DNA of 21,868 bases. It comes from Patescibacteria group bacterium (GTDB lineage Bacteria > Patescibacteriota > Microgenomatia > Levybacterales > UBA12049). The DNA lies in contig JAMCYD010000016.1 in NCBI GenBank assembly GCA_023473785.1, positions 1-21,868 on the forward strand. Reading direction: 5' to 3'. Below the pieces are notes generated by a model, which saw nothing but the letters and a program-made list of their open reading frames with translations, did no database searches and was not told where the DNA came from. Position 1 is the stretch's first letter, and each line of letters begins with the position of its first letter. Of the stretch, positions 1 through 9,413 are shown in pieces. A program made the translations under genes and the position numbers.

Positions 1-610
1 TTACCCTGGGAAATCTCCACCAAGTCATTATTGGATGATTAGAACGAAAACGAAGCTCTGCTTCTATTTTGGACCATTCAATGGTTTTATTTACCATTGA
101 TGACAAATCTCGATGTGTATAGTGAAGGAAAAAACCGCTTAGCTGCCCAATTTTCCCATCAACTACTGGAGTTTCATGAATTTTTCCCTGCCAACCTTTT
201 AACTTATCTTTCTTGAAAAATCTTTCCAGTTTTTCAATATAAGGCCATTCATTTTCTCCCAGATAAAAATTCTTTCTTAGAAGCTTATATGCGGAAATTC
301 CGGAATTTACATCTGTTGCGATTTTTTGTTTTATATTTTTTGCTAGTTCCGGCGTCACCCTTTCGTCAACGTCTACATACAAAACCCATTTGCCTTGGGC
401 TTTTTCTAATCCAAAATTTCTGCTTTCGGAAAAATCTTCCATTTTATGTTTATAAACTGTGGCTCCTTTTTTTTTGACAATTTCTGCTGTTTTGTCATCC
501 GATCCATCGTCTATGACGATAATCTCATCACAAAAAGATAAGCTATCCAAACAATCGCCTATTAAATTTTTTGCATTCTTAGCTATTACAATTGCCGAAA
601 TATCTTTCAT
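1..610 (-). CDS. WaaE/KdtX-like family 2 glycosyltransferase, 3' end outside window
   Basis: Partial gene: 203 codons from the ATG at 610 run off the left edge with no stop. The product starts with the GT-A nucleotide-binding pattern of GT2 enzymes (SAIVIAKN near the N-terminus, then IDDGSDD at about 33-39) and has the metal-binding YVDVDE motif near residue 79. Further on come a KIHETPV segment and an FFLHYTHRD segment, as in the WaaE/KdtX group (beta-glycosyltransferases acting on lipid-linked cores). It is a cytosolic, membrane-associated enzyme by family. It lies 3 bp after the stop of the upstream GT2 gene and is the last visible gene of the operon. It resembles the WaaE-like protein at 1541-2455, so the two probably add successive sugars to the same product. 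The sugar is unknown. Confidence 0.9.
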   Translation of the reverse strand, partial: MKDISAIVIAKNAKNLIGDCLDSLSFCDEIIVIDDGSDDKTAEIVKKKGATVYKHKMEDFSESRNFGLEKAQGKWVLYVDVDERVTPELAKNIKQKIATDVNSGISAYKLLRKNFYLGENEWPYIEKLERFFKKDKLKGWQGKIHETPVVDGKIGQLSGFFLHYTHRDLSSMVNKTIEWSKIEAELRFRSNHPIMTWWRFPRV

Positions 611-613
611 TTG

Positions 614-1531
614 TTATTTATAACTTCCCTGCCCAAATCGTCTTAAGTAAAAATCCAATACTCCCTTTTTTTGCCAATACCTTCCAGCCACCAACAACTT
701 CACGCTTTCTCTTAAAAGCGCAAACCTTGCCTTAAATGACGCATACTTTGAGCCGAACAATAATCTGTTTCTGGTAATGTAATAGTCTTGTAATTTCGAG
801 CCCGAACCGCCGGATGAACCTGCATTTTTGTGCCAAAGGACAGCCTTTGGCGCATATTCTATTTTATATCCTGCTCTTTTGACTCTTTGACTAAAATCAT
901 TATCTTCGTAGTAAAGAAAATATTGATCATCCAGGAATTCAATTTCTTCAAAAACCTCTCTTCTAATCATCATGCAGCAGCCACTTGCAAAATCCATCTC
1001 TTTATTCTTGTCATACTGTCCTTTATCTACCTCGTCTACTCCTATATGTTTTCCAAGAATATTATTCCAATCCATATTGCCTCCTGCATACCACAAAACA
1101 TGACCTTGATCTTCTTTTTTGTATCTTGCTTTATGAAATTCAAATCCCTCTGCAAAATAGATTTTGGGAGAAACAATTCCTATACTTGAATCCTTATCCA
1201 TGACCCGCACCAATTCATAAACGAGATTTTTATCCAATACCGTATCGTTATTTAGGATAACAACGCAATCTGCGTTATTCAAAAGGGCATATTTAATTCC
1301 CAAATTATGTCCTGCGGAGAAACCGAGATTTTTTTTGTTTAAAATTACCTTCAGCGTTGCATTTTTTAATAAATTATCCTTAAGGCCTAATAGTTCTTTT
1401 GATCCATTGTCAATCACTACCACGCTTAAATCAATTCCGTCCGTGTTTAAATTATCTATAGATTTTAAACACTCAAGAGTGTTCTTTTTTCCATTAAAGT
1501 TTAATATCGAAATGAAAACTTTCCTCATCAT
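614..1531 (-). CDS. Rhamnosyltransferase-like family 2 glycosyltransferase
   Basis: A 305-residue GT2 enzyme. Visible motifs are FISILNFNG at the N-terminus, VVIDNGS (38-44), the DxD-equivalent ILNNDT (92-97), a GCCMMIRR segment (184-191), the acceptor-side YYEDNDF (207-213) with the probable general-base acidic pair, and a VLWHKNAGSSGG stretch from about 231. This motif set is typical of the dTDP-rhamnosyltransferase / WbbL-like branch, which transfers a nucleotide-activated sugar to a lipid-linked acceptor on the cytosolic face. The start is ambiguous by one codon because two ATGs are adjacent (1531 and 1528). It ends 3 bp before the next gene and starts 9 bp after the stop of the preceding one. 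Rhamnose specificity is a family-based guess. Confidence 0.92.
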   Translation of the reverse strand: MMRKVFISILNFNGKKNTLECLKSIDNLNTDGIDLSVVVIDNGSKELLGLKDNLLKNATLKVILNKKNLGFSAGHNLGIKYALLNNADCVVILNNDTVLDKNLVYELVRVMDKDSSIGIVSPKIYFAEGFEFHKARYKKEDQGHVLWYAGGNMDWNNILGKHIGVDEVDKGQYDKNKEMDFASGCCMMIRREVFEEIEFLDDQYFLYYEDNDFSQRVKRAGYKIEYAPKAVLWHKNAGSSGGSGSKLQDYYITRNRLLFGSKYASFKARFALLRESVKLLVAGRYWQKKGVLDFYLRRFGQGSYK

Positions 1532-1540
1532 GTCTTCTGA

Positions 1541-2455
1541 TTAATCAAGGCGGATTTTTCTTGATATTCTGTAGATATTTTTCTTAATGGGGTTTTTTAT
1601 ATTTTCCAGTTTTTCCTTTGAAATCCAAAAAAATATTTCCTTCCCTGCTTTTTTAAATTCCTTTTCTGTTTCATGTAAAAATTCTTTCCCTTCGTACTCT
1701 TGAAATTTTCGCTTTTCCCAAATAAGAGCAAAAACTATTAAGTGATAAAAGGCCATAAGCATTGACAGCATTAATCCGTGGAATCCGTCCTTATATCCTT
1801 TTCTTGTAAAAAATCTACTCAAGAATTCGCCAAGCGGAAACCTGATTGCATCAAAATAAGAGAAGGAATATCCCTTACGTAATCGCTCTTGCGCCTCGTT
1901 TACCGCATATAGATTAGCTGTTTTATTAACGAAATCCGAGATGGTTTCATAATTATCGTGGACAAGATGATTGGTAAGTTTTGCCGTCTTTCCTTCGACA
2001 AAAAGATCTTCGTGAACATGTCTATTTTGATATTTCCCTTTTCCGCTCCTAAAAAGTCGTAATTGATAATCAGGATACCATCCTGAATGTTGAATCCATT
2101 TGCCAAAAATATAATTTTTTCTTGGAATCCAAAAGCCGTTTTCTATAACGTTTTTCCTAATTAGACCTTTTATCTCATCCGCAAGTTCTTTGGATATTTC
2201 CTCATCACCGTCAAGGCTTAGAATCCATTCGCTTGTTGCTTTTTCAAAGCCAAAATTTTTCTGTAAATCTATAGACAGTGGATCGTTTTTTTGTTTATAG
2301 ATATTTTTTGTGTATTTACTTGCAATCTCTTCTGTTTTATCAGTTGATGAATTGTTAACAAAAATTATTTCGTTAGCAAACTCGGCAGACTTTAAGCATT
2401 TTGCTATTTTTTTCTCTTCGTTATAAGCTGAAACAACAACGGAAAGTTTGCTCAT
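1541..2455 (-). CDS. WaaE/KdtX-like family 2 glycosyltransferase
   Basis: 304 residues from the chosen ATG at 2455; an upstream in-frame start at 2482 would add nine residues with no family resemblance. The chosen start gives the usual GT2 beginning SVVVSAYNEE, has GGAG about 14 bases upstream, and lies 1 bp after the flippase stop. Motifs: NNSSTD (34-39), metal-binding LDGDEE (81-86), WYPDYQLRLF (126-135) and HVHED (146-150), as in lipopolysaccharide-core glucosyltransferases of the WaaE type. A hydrophobic patch near 230-255 and a basic C-terminal tail suggest membrane attachment. It shares architecture with the partial GT2 at the left edge. It probably extends a lipid-linked oligosaccharide before flipping; donor and acceptor are unknown. 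Confidence 0.92.
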   Translation of the reverse strand: MSKLSVVVSAYNEEKKIAKCLKSAEFANEIIFVNNSSTDKTEEIASKYTKNIYKQKNDPLSIDLQKNFGFEKATSEWILSLDGDEEISKELADEIKGLIRKNVIENGFWIPRKNYIFGKWIQHSGWYPDYQLRLFRSGKGKYQNRHVHEDLFVEGKTAKLTNHLVHDNYETISDFVNKTANLYAVNEAQERLRKGYSFSYFDAIRFPLGEFLSRFFTRKGYKDGFHGLMLSMLMAFYHLIVFALIWEKRKFQEYEGKEFLHETEKEFKKAGKEIFFWISKEKLENIKNPIKKNIYRISRKIRLD

Positions 2456-2456
2456 A

Positions 2457-3911
2457 TTATTTTTTAAGATTCTCCCTGACAAATTTTATATCAGATAATA
2501 TTTCATTTTTAGCCAAAACAAACATCGTAGAAAAGTATATCACAGCTCCCAAAACAATCATAAGAATAAGCGTCACGACATTCCTTATAACCAACGGCCC
2601 AAGGAAATAAATTACTCCTCCCATAAATATTGCCGCCAGGATTGGATTAATTAAAATTCTGAAAACGGTAAATTTTATAAATCTTTTAGAAATAACAACT
2701 ACAACGACTACCGACAGGGCAATAAAAGCGGAAGCGAAAGATACGCCGTTAAAACCGAAAATAGCAATTGCCAGAGGAGTCATTATCCAAGTCGCAGCAG
2801 TCCAAAAAACCATAAGATAAAGAGTAATTTTAATTTTTCCGATTGCGTTTAAGGCATTGGTTAGAGGCGTTGAAACTGAAGAAAGAGCCGCATTTATTGC
2901 AAAAAACGAAAGAGAAAAAACAGCGGGCTCCCATTTAGTGTATTTGGGAATAAGGCCTATAAAATAAGGAGCGAGAACAACAAGGCCCATAAGTGCAGGA
3001 AAAATTAAAAAACATGCTGCAAATATTGATTTTTCTATCGCTTTTCCTAAAATACCCTTGTCATTTTGAAGTCTTGAAAATGAGGGAAATGTTACCCTAA
3101 TAACATTATCCATAATTAGTCTTAAGGGGATAAATGCCCACTTTTGAGCAAAGCCAATATATCCAACCTGAGCAAGCGGTAAAACTCTACCAAGATATAT
3201 TATCAATAAATCGTCTTTAATTAAAGCCAAAATGCTATTTGCTTGGAAAGGAATACCAAATGACAAGAGTTTTTTCGCAGCAGTTTTTTGAAATCCAAAG
3301 CTTATTTTCCAAGGACTTATGATATAGATAGCCATAACGCCGGAGATTCCCCTTGCAAGAACTGCAAAAGTAAAACTTGAAATTCCAAACCCCTTAGCCG
3401 CCAAAATAACAGCAGTAATACTAAAAAATAAATTTTCTATAATCTGTGGGATAACAAGTTTTTCAAAACGAAGATTTCTTTCTAGGATTATAGAAGGTAT
3501 GGTCTTAAGAGAGGAAAGAAAAAACGAAATAACCAAAGCTTGAAAAAGCAAAATTCCCTGCTCATCCAGCCGATAAAAAGACTTTACGAATCCGGATAGA
3601 CAAAGCGCAAGCACAACAGCTGATACCACAAGAATTTGCTGGACTGTGAAGGTTGTACGCAGTTCCTCATTGGTAATTGCTTCTTTCTTTTGAATAAGTG
3701 CGGCCGCAAGGCCGATATCTGAGAAGTAAGAAAGAAATGCGATGGCTGCAGATACAACGAAAAATATTCCAAAAATTGAAGGAGACAGAAAAATAGTTAA
3801 TAAAAAATTAGCTATTAGGCCAATTATTTGCAGAGTAAAAGTCCTGGAAACTAGAGCAAAAACGCCGCGAATAGATCTTCTTGCAACACTTTCTATTTCA
3901 ATTTCTTCCAT
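2457..3911 (-). CDS. Wzx-type oligosaccharide flippase (MOP superfamily)
   Basis: A polytopic protein of 484 residues with about a dozen or more hydrophobic segments across its whole length. The N-terminus (VARRSIRGVFALVSRTF, then GIFFVVSAAIAFLSYFSDIGLAAALIQKK) is the characteristic beginning of the polysaccharide-synthesis / Wzx flippase family, whose usual length is 430-500. Family role: flipping undecaprenyl-diphosphate-linked oligosaccharides across the cytoplasmic membrane. Start choice: the ATG at 3911 gives MEEIEIES and a 14 bp overlap with the upstream gene. An alternative TTG at 3935 has a GGGAG motif 4 bases before it and would add eight residues. Position between a Dpm1-like gene and cytosolic GT2 genes fits export of a lipid-linked repeat. 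Confidence 0.92.
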   Translation of the reverse strand: MEEIEIESVARRSIRGVFALVSRTFTLQIIGLIANFLLTIFLSPSIFGIFFVVSAAIAFLSYFSDIGLAAALIQKKEAITNEELRTTFTVQQILVVSAVVLALCLSGFVKSFYRLDEQGILLFQALVISFFLSSLKTIPSIILERNLRFEKLVIPQIIENLFFSITAVILAAKGFGISSFTFAVLARGISGVMAIYIISPWKISFGFQKTAAKKLLSFGIPFQANSILALIKDDLLIIYLGRVLPLAQVGYIGFAQKWAFIPLRLIMDNVIRVTFPSFSRLQNDKGILGKAIEKSIFAACFLIFPALMGLVVLAPYFIGLIPKYTKWEPAVFSLSFFAINAALSSVSTPLTNALNAIGKIKITLYLMVFWTAATWIMTPLAIAIFGFNGVSFASAFIALSVVVVVVISKRFIKFTVFRILINPILAAIFMGGVIYFLGPLVIRNVVTLILMIVLGAVIYFSTMFVLAKNEILSDIKFVRENLKK

Positions 3912-4611
3912 AATGTAAATCGAACCAAAGAGCAAAACTCTCCCTTATGGCACGTCGTATTACTCTTAAATTTCCTCCACTTTGATCACCGTATAGTCTT
4001 GGATAATGAGAAACCTCAACCTGATCAATCTTTAACTTTTCCTTTTTTGCTTTTGCTAGAATTTCAGTTGTGATCATGGCTCCTTCGGACTTAAAGGGCA
4101 TAATTTTTCGCAGTGCTTCTTTTTTAAACAGCTTAAAACCGCAATCAATGTCTCTGAAATTAAAACCAAAAAATATAAAATCCCAAATCTTTAGAAAATT
4201 CATAAGAAGATGTCTGAAGGGATTATCCAATCGTTTTTTTCTAAAACCGATTACAATATCCGCTTTGTTAATTTTTTCTATAAATTTACTAATTTGAGAA
4301 AAATCGAATTGACCATCACCGTCATTAAAAACAACAAATCTGTATTTTGCTTTTTCAAATCCGGATTTAAGCGCTGCCCCATAACCCCTATTTCTATCAT
4401 GGAAAACGACAATTAAATTTGGGTTTTCTTGCGCCAGTCTTTTTGCAATGCTTAAAGTATTGTCCGAAGAGCCATCATCTATCATTATTATTTCCCATCT
4501 GTCTGCAATTTTGCTTGCGACAACTATTGCTTTCCTTACGACTTTTTCTATGTTTTTTTCTTCATTCCAGAATGGAAAGAAAATTGATAGCTCCGGAAGT
4601 TTATTTACCAT
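3898..4611 (-). CDS. Dpm1-like polyprenyl-phosphate sugar synthase (GT2)
   Basis: A 237-residue soluble GT2 of the DPM1/DPG family: LSIFFPFWNEEKN at the N-terminus, IDDGSSD (44-50), metal-binding NDGDGQFD (96-103), DIDCGFKLF (154-162), and an HYPRLYGDQSGGN region near 202. No C-terminal membrane helices follow the catalytic domain, so it is the short, peripheral form. By family it transfers a hexose from a nucleotide sugar to polyprenyl phosphate on the cytosolic face, making the donor used by GT-C enzymes. It overlaps the PTPS-related gene by 11 bp and the flippase gene by 14 bp. The nearby GT-C genes are its likely clients. Whether it makes the mannose, glucose or another derivative cannot be read from sequence. 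Confidence 0.92.
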   Translation of the reverse strand: MVNKLPELSIFFPFWNEEKNIEKVVRKAIVVASKIADRWEIIMIDDGSSDNTLSIAKRLAQENPNLIVVFHDRNRGYGAALKSGFEKAKYRFVVFNDGDGQFDFSQISKFIEKINKADIVIGFRKKRLDNPFRHLLMNFLKIWDFIFFGFNFRDIDCGFKLFKKEALRKIMPFKSEGAMITTEILAKAKKEKLKIDQVEVSHYPRLYGDQSGGNLRVIRRAIRESFALWFDLHYGRN

Positions 4612-6103
4612 AGTATTTCTTACCTGGAAGAATTATACCAATAAAAAGTACCACTATGCCACAAATGGAGATTATGTTTGCAGTTTTTTCTATAGGTGTT
4701 TCTTTAAACATAAATATTTGTCTGTTTAGCAAGGCTTCATTTGCATTTTTAGGTTTTTTTATACCCTTTGGAAGATATTCATCGGAAATTTTCGATGTTG
4801 TCCATTTTAAACTATGCTCATTGGTATAGTAATTGGAGTTAACCTGTAGAATTTTTTGCGGGGCAAAGAACTTAATGTTTAAAAAAAACAAAGCAAAAAT
4901 TAATATCGCGCTTATCTCTAAAACATAATGCGGGAAAAATCTTTTTAGAGGAAGAGATGAAGCCAGCCAAATAAAACTTCCTGCCAGAAAGGATGAAAAG
5001 AACGAAACCATCAGGAGAAATCTCCAAGGATACTGAAAAAATGCCATTAGGGGAATCGCCTGCCAAATAAACTTTGAAATTTCAAGTGTTAGAAATACAG
5101 AAAAAATAAAACCCAAAAGAGAAAAACCTATAATTAAAATTTTTTCGGCATTCTGTTTTTGTTTTTTGAAAATAAATAAAAAGATTACACCCGCAAGAGA
5201 AGCAATGGAAACTAAAATATGCAGTTTCCCGCTAACAAAAGATAAGCCGTCAATGCAGCCGGGAACTGATCCTCCATATCCCCAAGGACTTTGCCAAAGT
5301 TGGTTAATACAAACGAAGTGATCTCGAAAATCAGCCCCTCCTCCAATCTGAGAAAAAACATTTGTGTATTTCATTTCCAAAAGAGCCGGAATCCAATAGA
5401 AAGCTGAAATAACCAAACCCAAGAAAATAGCAGATAATAAATAGCGTATAACGGATTTTCTTTTTTCTTTATAGGCAATTAAACAATACAGAAGTGTAGT
5501 AATTAATAAAAACGGTGTTGCCATCATGGCTGTTAAATTGTGCGACAAAATAATACCTGCATATCCTAAAGATCCGAGGATCACAAACTGCCAGCGCGGT
5601 TGTTTGTAAATCTTTAACAGTCCATAAAAAACAAAAGGAATAAATGCATAGGCCCAAAATTCCGCAACATCCCCTCTTACATAGATATCAACTGCATGAT
5701 AAGGTGCATACACGTAAAAAAGTGCTGCTACGATACCGGCAATATTCCCAAATAGCTCTTTTGCCAAAAGGTACATAAATATTCCAGCCAAAATAATTCC
5801 AAAGCCCATCATCATTTTTGTTGAAACAAGCGCATCAAACCCTAAAACATTGAAAAAACCACCGATATAATAGGCAAGTGGCGCGTAAAAATTAAAAATT
5901 GGATACCCATATCCATAACCCAAGTCTTGCGCCCAACGAACAGGAAATATGCCGTCTTTTAAAGCTTTGCCCATTTCAAAAACCCTCCCAACCTGCGTAT
6001 CGTCATGCATTGGAAAAAAACCCAAATGAAAAAAGGGTAAAACTGAAAAAATCGACAGCAATAAAAGAAAGAGCACAAAGATATTTTTTTTAAAAAAATT
6101 CAT
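4601..6103 (-). CDS. PTPS-related multi-membrane protein, probable GT-C glycosyltransferase (paralogue 2)
   Basis: 500 residues with about a dozen hydrophobic segments. The N-terminus reads as one helix, then an external loop with HDDTQ (33-37), a GIFPVRW segment, and GYGYGYPIFNFYAPL (about 62-76). This pattern marks the family misnamed '6-pyruvoyl-tetrahydropterin synthase-related' (PF10131), unrelated to PTPS and resembling GT-C enzymes with an acidic catalytic residue in the first extracellular loop. The expected donor is a polyprenyl-phosphate sugar. It shares the whole N-terminal pattern with the next upstream gene, so the two form a tandem paralogous pair. Its ATG overlaps the upstream stop as ATGA with no Shine-Dalgarno motif, suggesting translation by re-initiation. 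Unlike its paralogue it lacks a long C-terminal external domain. Transfer activity is inferred. Confidence 0.85.
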   Translation of the reverse strand: MNFFKKNIFVLFLLLLSIFSVLPFFHLGFFPMHDDTQVGRVFEMGKALKDGIFPVRWAQDLGYGYGYPIFNFYAPLAYYIGGFFNVLGFDALVSTKMMMGFGIILAGIFMYLLAKELFGNIAGIVAALFYVYAPYHAVDIYVRGDVAEFWAYAFIPFVFYGLLKIYKQPRWQFVILGSLGYAGIILSHNLTAMMATPFLLITTLLYCLIAYKEKRKSVIRYLLSAIFLGLVISAFYWIPALLEMKYTNVFSQIGGGADFRDHFVCINQLWQSPWGYGGSVPGCIDGLSFVSGKLHILVSIASLAGVIFLFIFKKQKQNAEKILIIGFSLLGFIFSVFLTLEISKFIWQAIPLMAFFQYPWRFLLMVSFFSSFLAGSFIWLASSLPLKRFFPHYVLEISAILIFALFFLNIKFFAPQKILQVNSNYYTNEHSLKWTTSKISDEYLPKGIKKPKNANEALLNRQIFMFKETPIEKTANIISICGIVVLFIGIILPGKKYYGK

Positions 6104-7761
6104 ATTTTTTTTCTAATTATTTTCAAATTAGTTATGAAACTACCAAGTAAAATCAATCCTGAAAACATAGAAATATAATTTGCAACACTTCTTAATGGTG
6201 TTTCGGAAAATATCATTCTTACATGATTTAAACCAGGCTTAACCTCAAATTCCATAACACCCCGTTCTTTATTAATCGTGATATTCTTTCTGTTTTGTCC
6301 TAAGAAAAGTTTCCATCCGGGATAATAAATGGTATTTACCCGAATAACGCTTGCGGTTCTTGCATTGTAATCAAAGTTAATTGCGTTTGACTTATAAAAC
6401 AAATTAGTGATTTCACTACTTCCGCTTATAACTTCTACTTTTTTTTCGAAGCGTTTGTTTGGCATTTTTCTAACCCATAGCGGCATAAGCTCCTGAGATG
6501 AAGTAGTTGTTGCTTCATTAGTTATGTAGAAATCTTCTCCTCTATTAACATATTCCAATGGCTTCGCATATGGAAAAACAGTAACAAAAGCAACGAAAAT
6601 CATAAAAAGACTTAGATAAAAAAATGCTCCTTTCTGAGTTGCAATAAAGCCCGCAATAATACTTGCTAGTAAACTCAGCTGCGAAAGAACGATCCACGGA
6701 TAATTAATCTCTTTAAGAAAAGGTACAACTGCCCAAACAAATGCACTTTGCTTAAAGAGAAGTAAAAAATAAATTAGATATATTAGTAAAAGCGCGCAAA
6801 GAAAACGAAAAATTGATTTTTCAATTGATTTTTTCCGCCTAATCATGACTAAAACTCCTCCCAAAATAACAATTATCTGTCCCCAGCCCAATTGATACGT
6901 AAAGGCGTTTTGACCTCCGGGTATTCCATATCCCCACGGTGAAAATAAAAGTTGAGAAAAATTAATAAAATTCATATTCCTTTGCGCGATCGGAATTACT
7001 GAAAGCAAAACATTGTATTTTTCAAATATCGCAGGGATCCAGAAAAAGGACGCAAGTCCAAATCCAAGAAAAATACTTGCGATAATCTCCTGAATATTTT
7101 CATTTCTCTTATCAATAACTGCTTTCGCAGTCATTAAGAATATAAAAAGAGGAAGGAATAAAACAGTCATTATGTTATGTGTTCCGATAATAAGTGCGAT
7201 GCTAAGAGATAAAATGCAAAAATAAACTGCATGTTTTTTTTCTATCAATAAAAATCCAAAATATAAAATTATTGGAAAGAGTGCGAAGGATAATGATTCA
7301 CCAATAGATCCTCTGACATATAGATCTACCATTCTATAAGGAAAGTAAACATAGATTACCGAAGCGATAATTCCGCTTATTGTATTTTTCCATAACTTAC
7401 TGCCTAAAAGAAACATGAAGAAGGAGGATATGGGGACACTCACGACAAAAAGAAATTTAATTGCATCTACAAAATTTATTCTTAGCGAATGGACGATAAC
7501 CCCGAGATAGTAAGGAAATGGATAGACAAAATTAAAAAGAGGGTACCCATAGCCAAAATTTAGTGCGCCGCTGAAGCGTGCAGGAATTTGTCCATCCCTC
7601 AAAGTCCTGAACATATCGGAAAGCCGTACAACAGCCCATTCTCCATCGTGCGTTGGAAAATATCCTTTATGAAAAAAAGGGAAGATGGCAGGAAGACTTA
7701 AGACAAACGATACGAAAATTCCTATCAGGAGTAATCGTAAATTCTTGTTGATTATCTTCAT
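6100..7761 (-). CDS. PTPS-related multi-membrane protein, probable GT-C glycosyltransferase (paralogue 1)
   Basis: 553 residues, polytopic, same family as its downstream neighbour: first loop with HDGEW (38-42), then DGQIPARFSGALNFGYGYPLF (about 56-76). The acidic pair of the neighbour (DD) is D-G-E here, so the two may differ in substrate or activity. After the membrane segments comes an external beta-rich region (about 430-515) with YYPGWKLFLG and a closing GLNHVRM pattern, like the C-terminal part of YfhO proteins, then a last membrane helix and a basic tail. Start ATG at 7761 overlaps the upstream stop by 4 bp and has AGGA about 12 bases before it. A surface glycan glycosyltransferase using a lipid-phosphate sugar is the best inference. 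Confidence 0.85.
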   Translation of the reverse strand: MKIINKNLRLLLIGIFVSFVLSLPAIFPFFHKGYFPTHDGEWAVVRLSDMFRTLRDGQIPARFSGALNFGYGYPLFNFVYPFPYYLGVIVHSLRINFVDAIKFLFVVSVPISSFFMFLLGSKLWKNTISGIIASVIYVYFPYRMVDLYVRGSIGESLSFALFPIILYFGFLLIEKKHAVYFCILSLSIALIIGTHNIMTVLFLPLFIFLMTAKAVIDKRNENIQEIIASIFLGFGLASFFWIPAIFEKYNVLLSVIPIAQRNMNFINFSQLLFSPWGYGIPGGQNAFTYQLGWGQIIVILGGVLVMIRRKKSIEKSIFRFLCALLLIYLIYFLLLFKQSAFVWAVVPFLKEINYPWIVLSQLSLLASIIAGFIATQKGAFFYLSLFMIFVAFVTVFPYAKPLEYVNRGEDFYITNEATTTSSQELMPLWVRKMPNKRFEKKVEVISGSSEITNLFYKSNAINFDYNARTASVIRVNTIYYPGWKLFLGQNRKNITINKERGVMEFEVKPGLNHVRMIFSETPLRSVANYISMFSGLILLGSFITNLKIIRKKI

Positions 7762-9413
7762 GTTTTCGCTATCCTGTAGGCAACTGATCCATCTAAGTAT
7801 CTAATTTCTTTTATGGTCTTTGCGCTTTGAGGGATTTCATCGGGAATTCCTATTAAAAGTGAGTCTTTTTCTTTTGAATCTTTATTAAAATCAATATATC
7901 TAAATTCATATTTACCGATTTTTCTATCAAATCGTCCCAGATCGCCTTTTTTTGCCCAAGTCCTCTGATACCAAGCAGGATCAATTTGGTTATAGAATAA
8001 ATAGTATATATAGGGTTGGTCAATTTTATATGTCATGACAATTTTTTTATATTCATTCTCGTGCTGTCTTGCGTATCCAATTGCCTCCTTATTTCCGTAC
8101 TGCCAAAAGTATCCGTATTCAACAGGAGTATGAACATAATACTGATGTAAATAGTATGAAACATTCAGGATAAGCAAAACAAAAACTAAAATAATTAAGG
8201 AAAACTTGAAAGCTTTGTTTTTCGATTTTAGAAAATAAGCAGTAGAACTAAATATGCCTACTGCGGAAAAGATATGAAGTGGAAAAACCATTGCAATTGC
8301 CCTTACCGGCTGAGGCGCTCCCGTTGATATAGCTGAAGGCAATGGGGCTATTAGGAACAAAAACAGTAAGAAGTTTATACGCTTTGATCTGTTTTTAAAC
8401 AATACATACATCCCTAAGAATAAAAATGGCAGATCCCATAAATACAGCATCCCCATATCAACCGCGTGATGCTGTACTCCTCCATCTCCATGCAGGAAAA
8501 GAAAGTCGGGATTAAAATGATCTAAGTATCCTTTTGCTCCTGCCAATAAATAGACTAATCTTCTGTTGTGAAAAAAAGATCCGATACTATCATTATGAGC
8601 CTTGTCATGTTCAATTCTTTTTATTGACGGTCTCACAAGATTTGGATCTTCAAAAATGGTTACCATCGAGAATCTGGAAGAAGCACCCTGCGCTTTGACA
8701 AAACTCATGTAAACCGGAATTGAAAATAAAACAAGTATCGAAATTGATACAAACAGCACGACCCGTTTTTTTATAAACTCTTTCCAGAAAAATATTCCCA
8801 TCATTATTACTGTTAATGGGACTAGCAATCTAAAACTATGGTAAGAGTAAATGCTTAATAGAAAAGAGATTGATGAGAAAATTAATATTTTAGAATTATT
8901 AAGTCCTTTAAAAAATAAAAGCAGTCCAAGCATAAAGAAAAAAAGTCCTATATTTCCTTCATATGCTGCTCTTGAAAATTGCAGATGCCATGGAGAAATT
9001 GCAATAAAAAATGCAGAAATAAACGCAATGGTTTTTCTGTTTTTCTCATCCCATTCCCTTAATATTTCAAGCACAAGAAAATACATTACGGGAATTGATA
9101 AAAAACCTAAAATTGCAGATGGAAGTCTCACGGAGAATTCATTAAGGCCAAAAAAATAAACAGAAGGAACCGTAACGTAAGCGTATAGAGGCGGTTTGTA
9201 GTCGCCGAAAGATTTAATACTTATTGGAAATTTTGTTCCATATTCATCTGCTCCCGTCTTTAATATTGAATAAGCATTATATCCAATTGATGTTTCATCC
9301 CAATTAAGACTTGGGGGATTACTGCCCAACTGGTAAAAACGCAAAAATGCGGCAATTAAAATAACCGCTAGAAAAGTAAAACTGAAAAAATTCTCTTTTA
9401 TAAATTTATTCAT
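7758..9413 (-). CDS. PMT_2/GT39-like membrane glycosyltransferase (paralogue B)
   Basis: 551 residues. It begins with one membrane helix and an external loop carrying LNWDETSIGYNAY (D39, E40), the acidic pair that in GT39/ArnT-type enzymes coordinates catalysis. A second loop has GDYKPPLYAY (from about 70), the usual D-x-x-P-P signature. About ten further hydrophobic segments follow, then a periplasm-like C-terminal domain of roughly 130 residues beginning after YYLHQYYVH. By family it transfers a sugar from polyprenyl phosphate to a protein, lipid or glycan outside the membrane. It is a clear tandem paralogue of the upstream gene: the loops and the NV-Y-LHQY-H segment before the C-terminal domain match. 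It overlaps both neighbours (4 and 8 bp). No Shine-Dalgarno motif is seen. Confidence 0.88.
   Translation of the reverse strand: MNKFIKENFFSFTFLAVILIAAFLRFYQLGSNPPSLNWDETSIGYNAYSILKTGADEYGTKFPISIKSFGDYKPPLYAYVTVPSVYFFGLNEFSVRLPSAILGFLSIPVMYFLVLEILREWDEKNRKTIAFISAFFIAISPWHLQFSRAAYEGNIGLFFFMLGLLLFFKGLNNSKILIFSSISFLLSIYSYHSFRLLVPLTVIMMGIFFWKEFIKKRVVLFVSISILVLFSIPVYMSFVKAQGASSRFSMVTIFEDPNLVRPSIKRIEHDKAHNDSIGSFFHNRRLVYLLAGAKGYLDHFNPDFLFLHGDGGVQHHAVDMGMLYLWDLPFLFLGMYVLFKNRSKRINFLLFLFLIAPLPSAISTGAPQPVRAIAMVFPLHIFSAVGIFSSTAYFLKSKNKAFKFSLIILVFVLLILNVSYYLHQYYVHTPVEYGYFWQYGNKEAIGYARQHENEYKKIVMTYKIDQPYIYYLFYNQIDPAWYQRTWAKKGDLGRFDRKIGKYEFRYIDFNKDSKEKDSLLIGIPDEIPQSAKTIKEIRYLDGSVAYRIAKT

Noticed and set aside
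830..1189. A 119-codon open frame on the plus strand opposite the rhamnosyltransferase-like gene
   Set aside because: It is a shadow of a well-supported GT2 gene, has no family resemblance, no promoter and no ribosome-binding site. The same applies to the other plus-strand frames within the operon and within lon.
6113..6131. CTAATT / AATTAG inverted repeat at the junction of the two PTPS-related genes, as a terminator
   Set aside because: The stem is only six A/T-rich pairs and lies inside coding sequence of an overlapping operon; it would not be stable.
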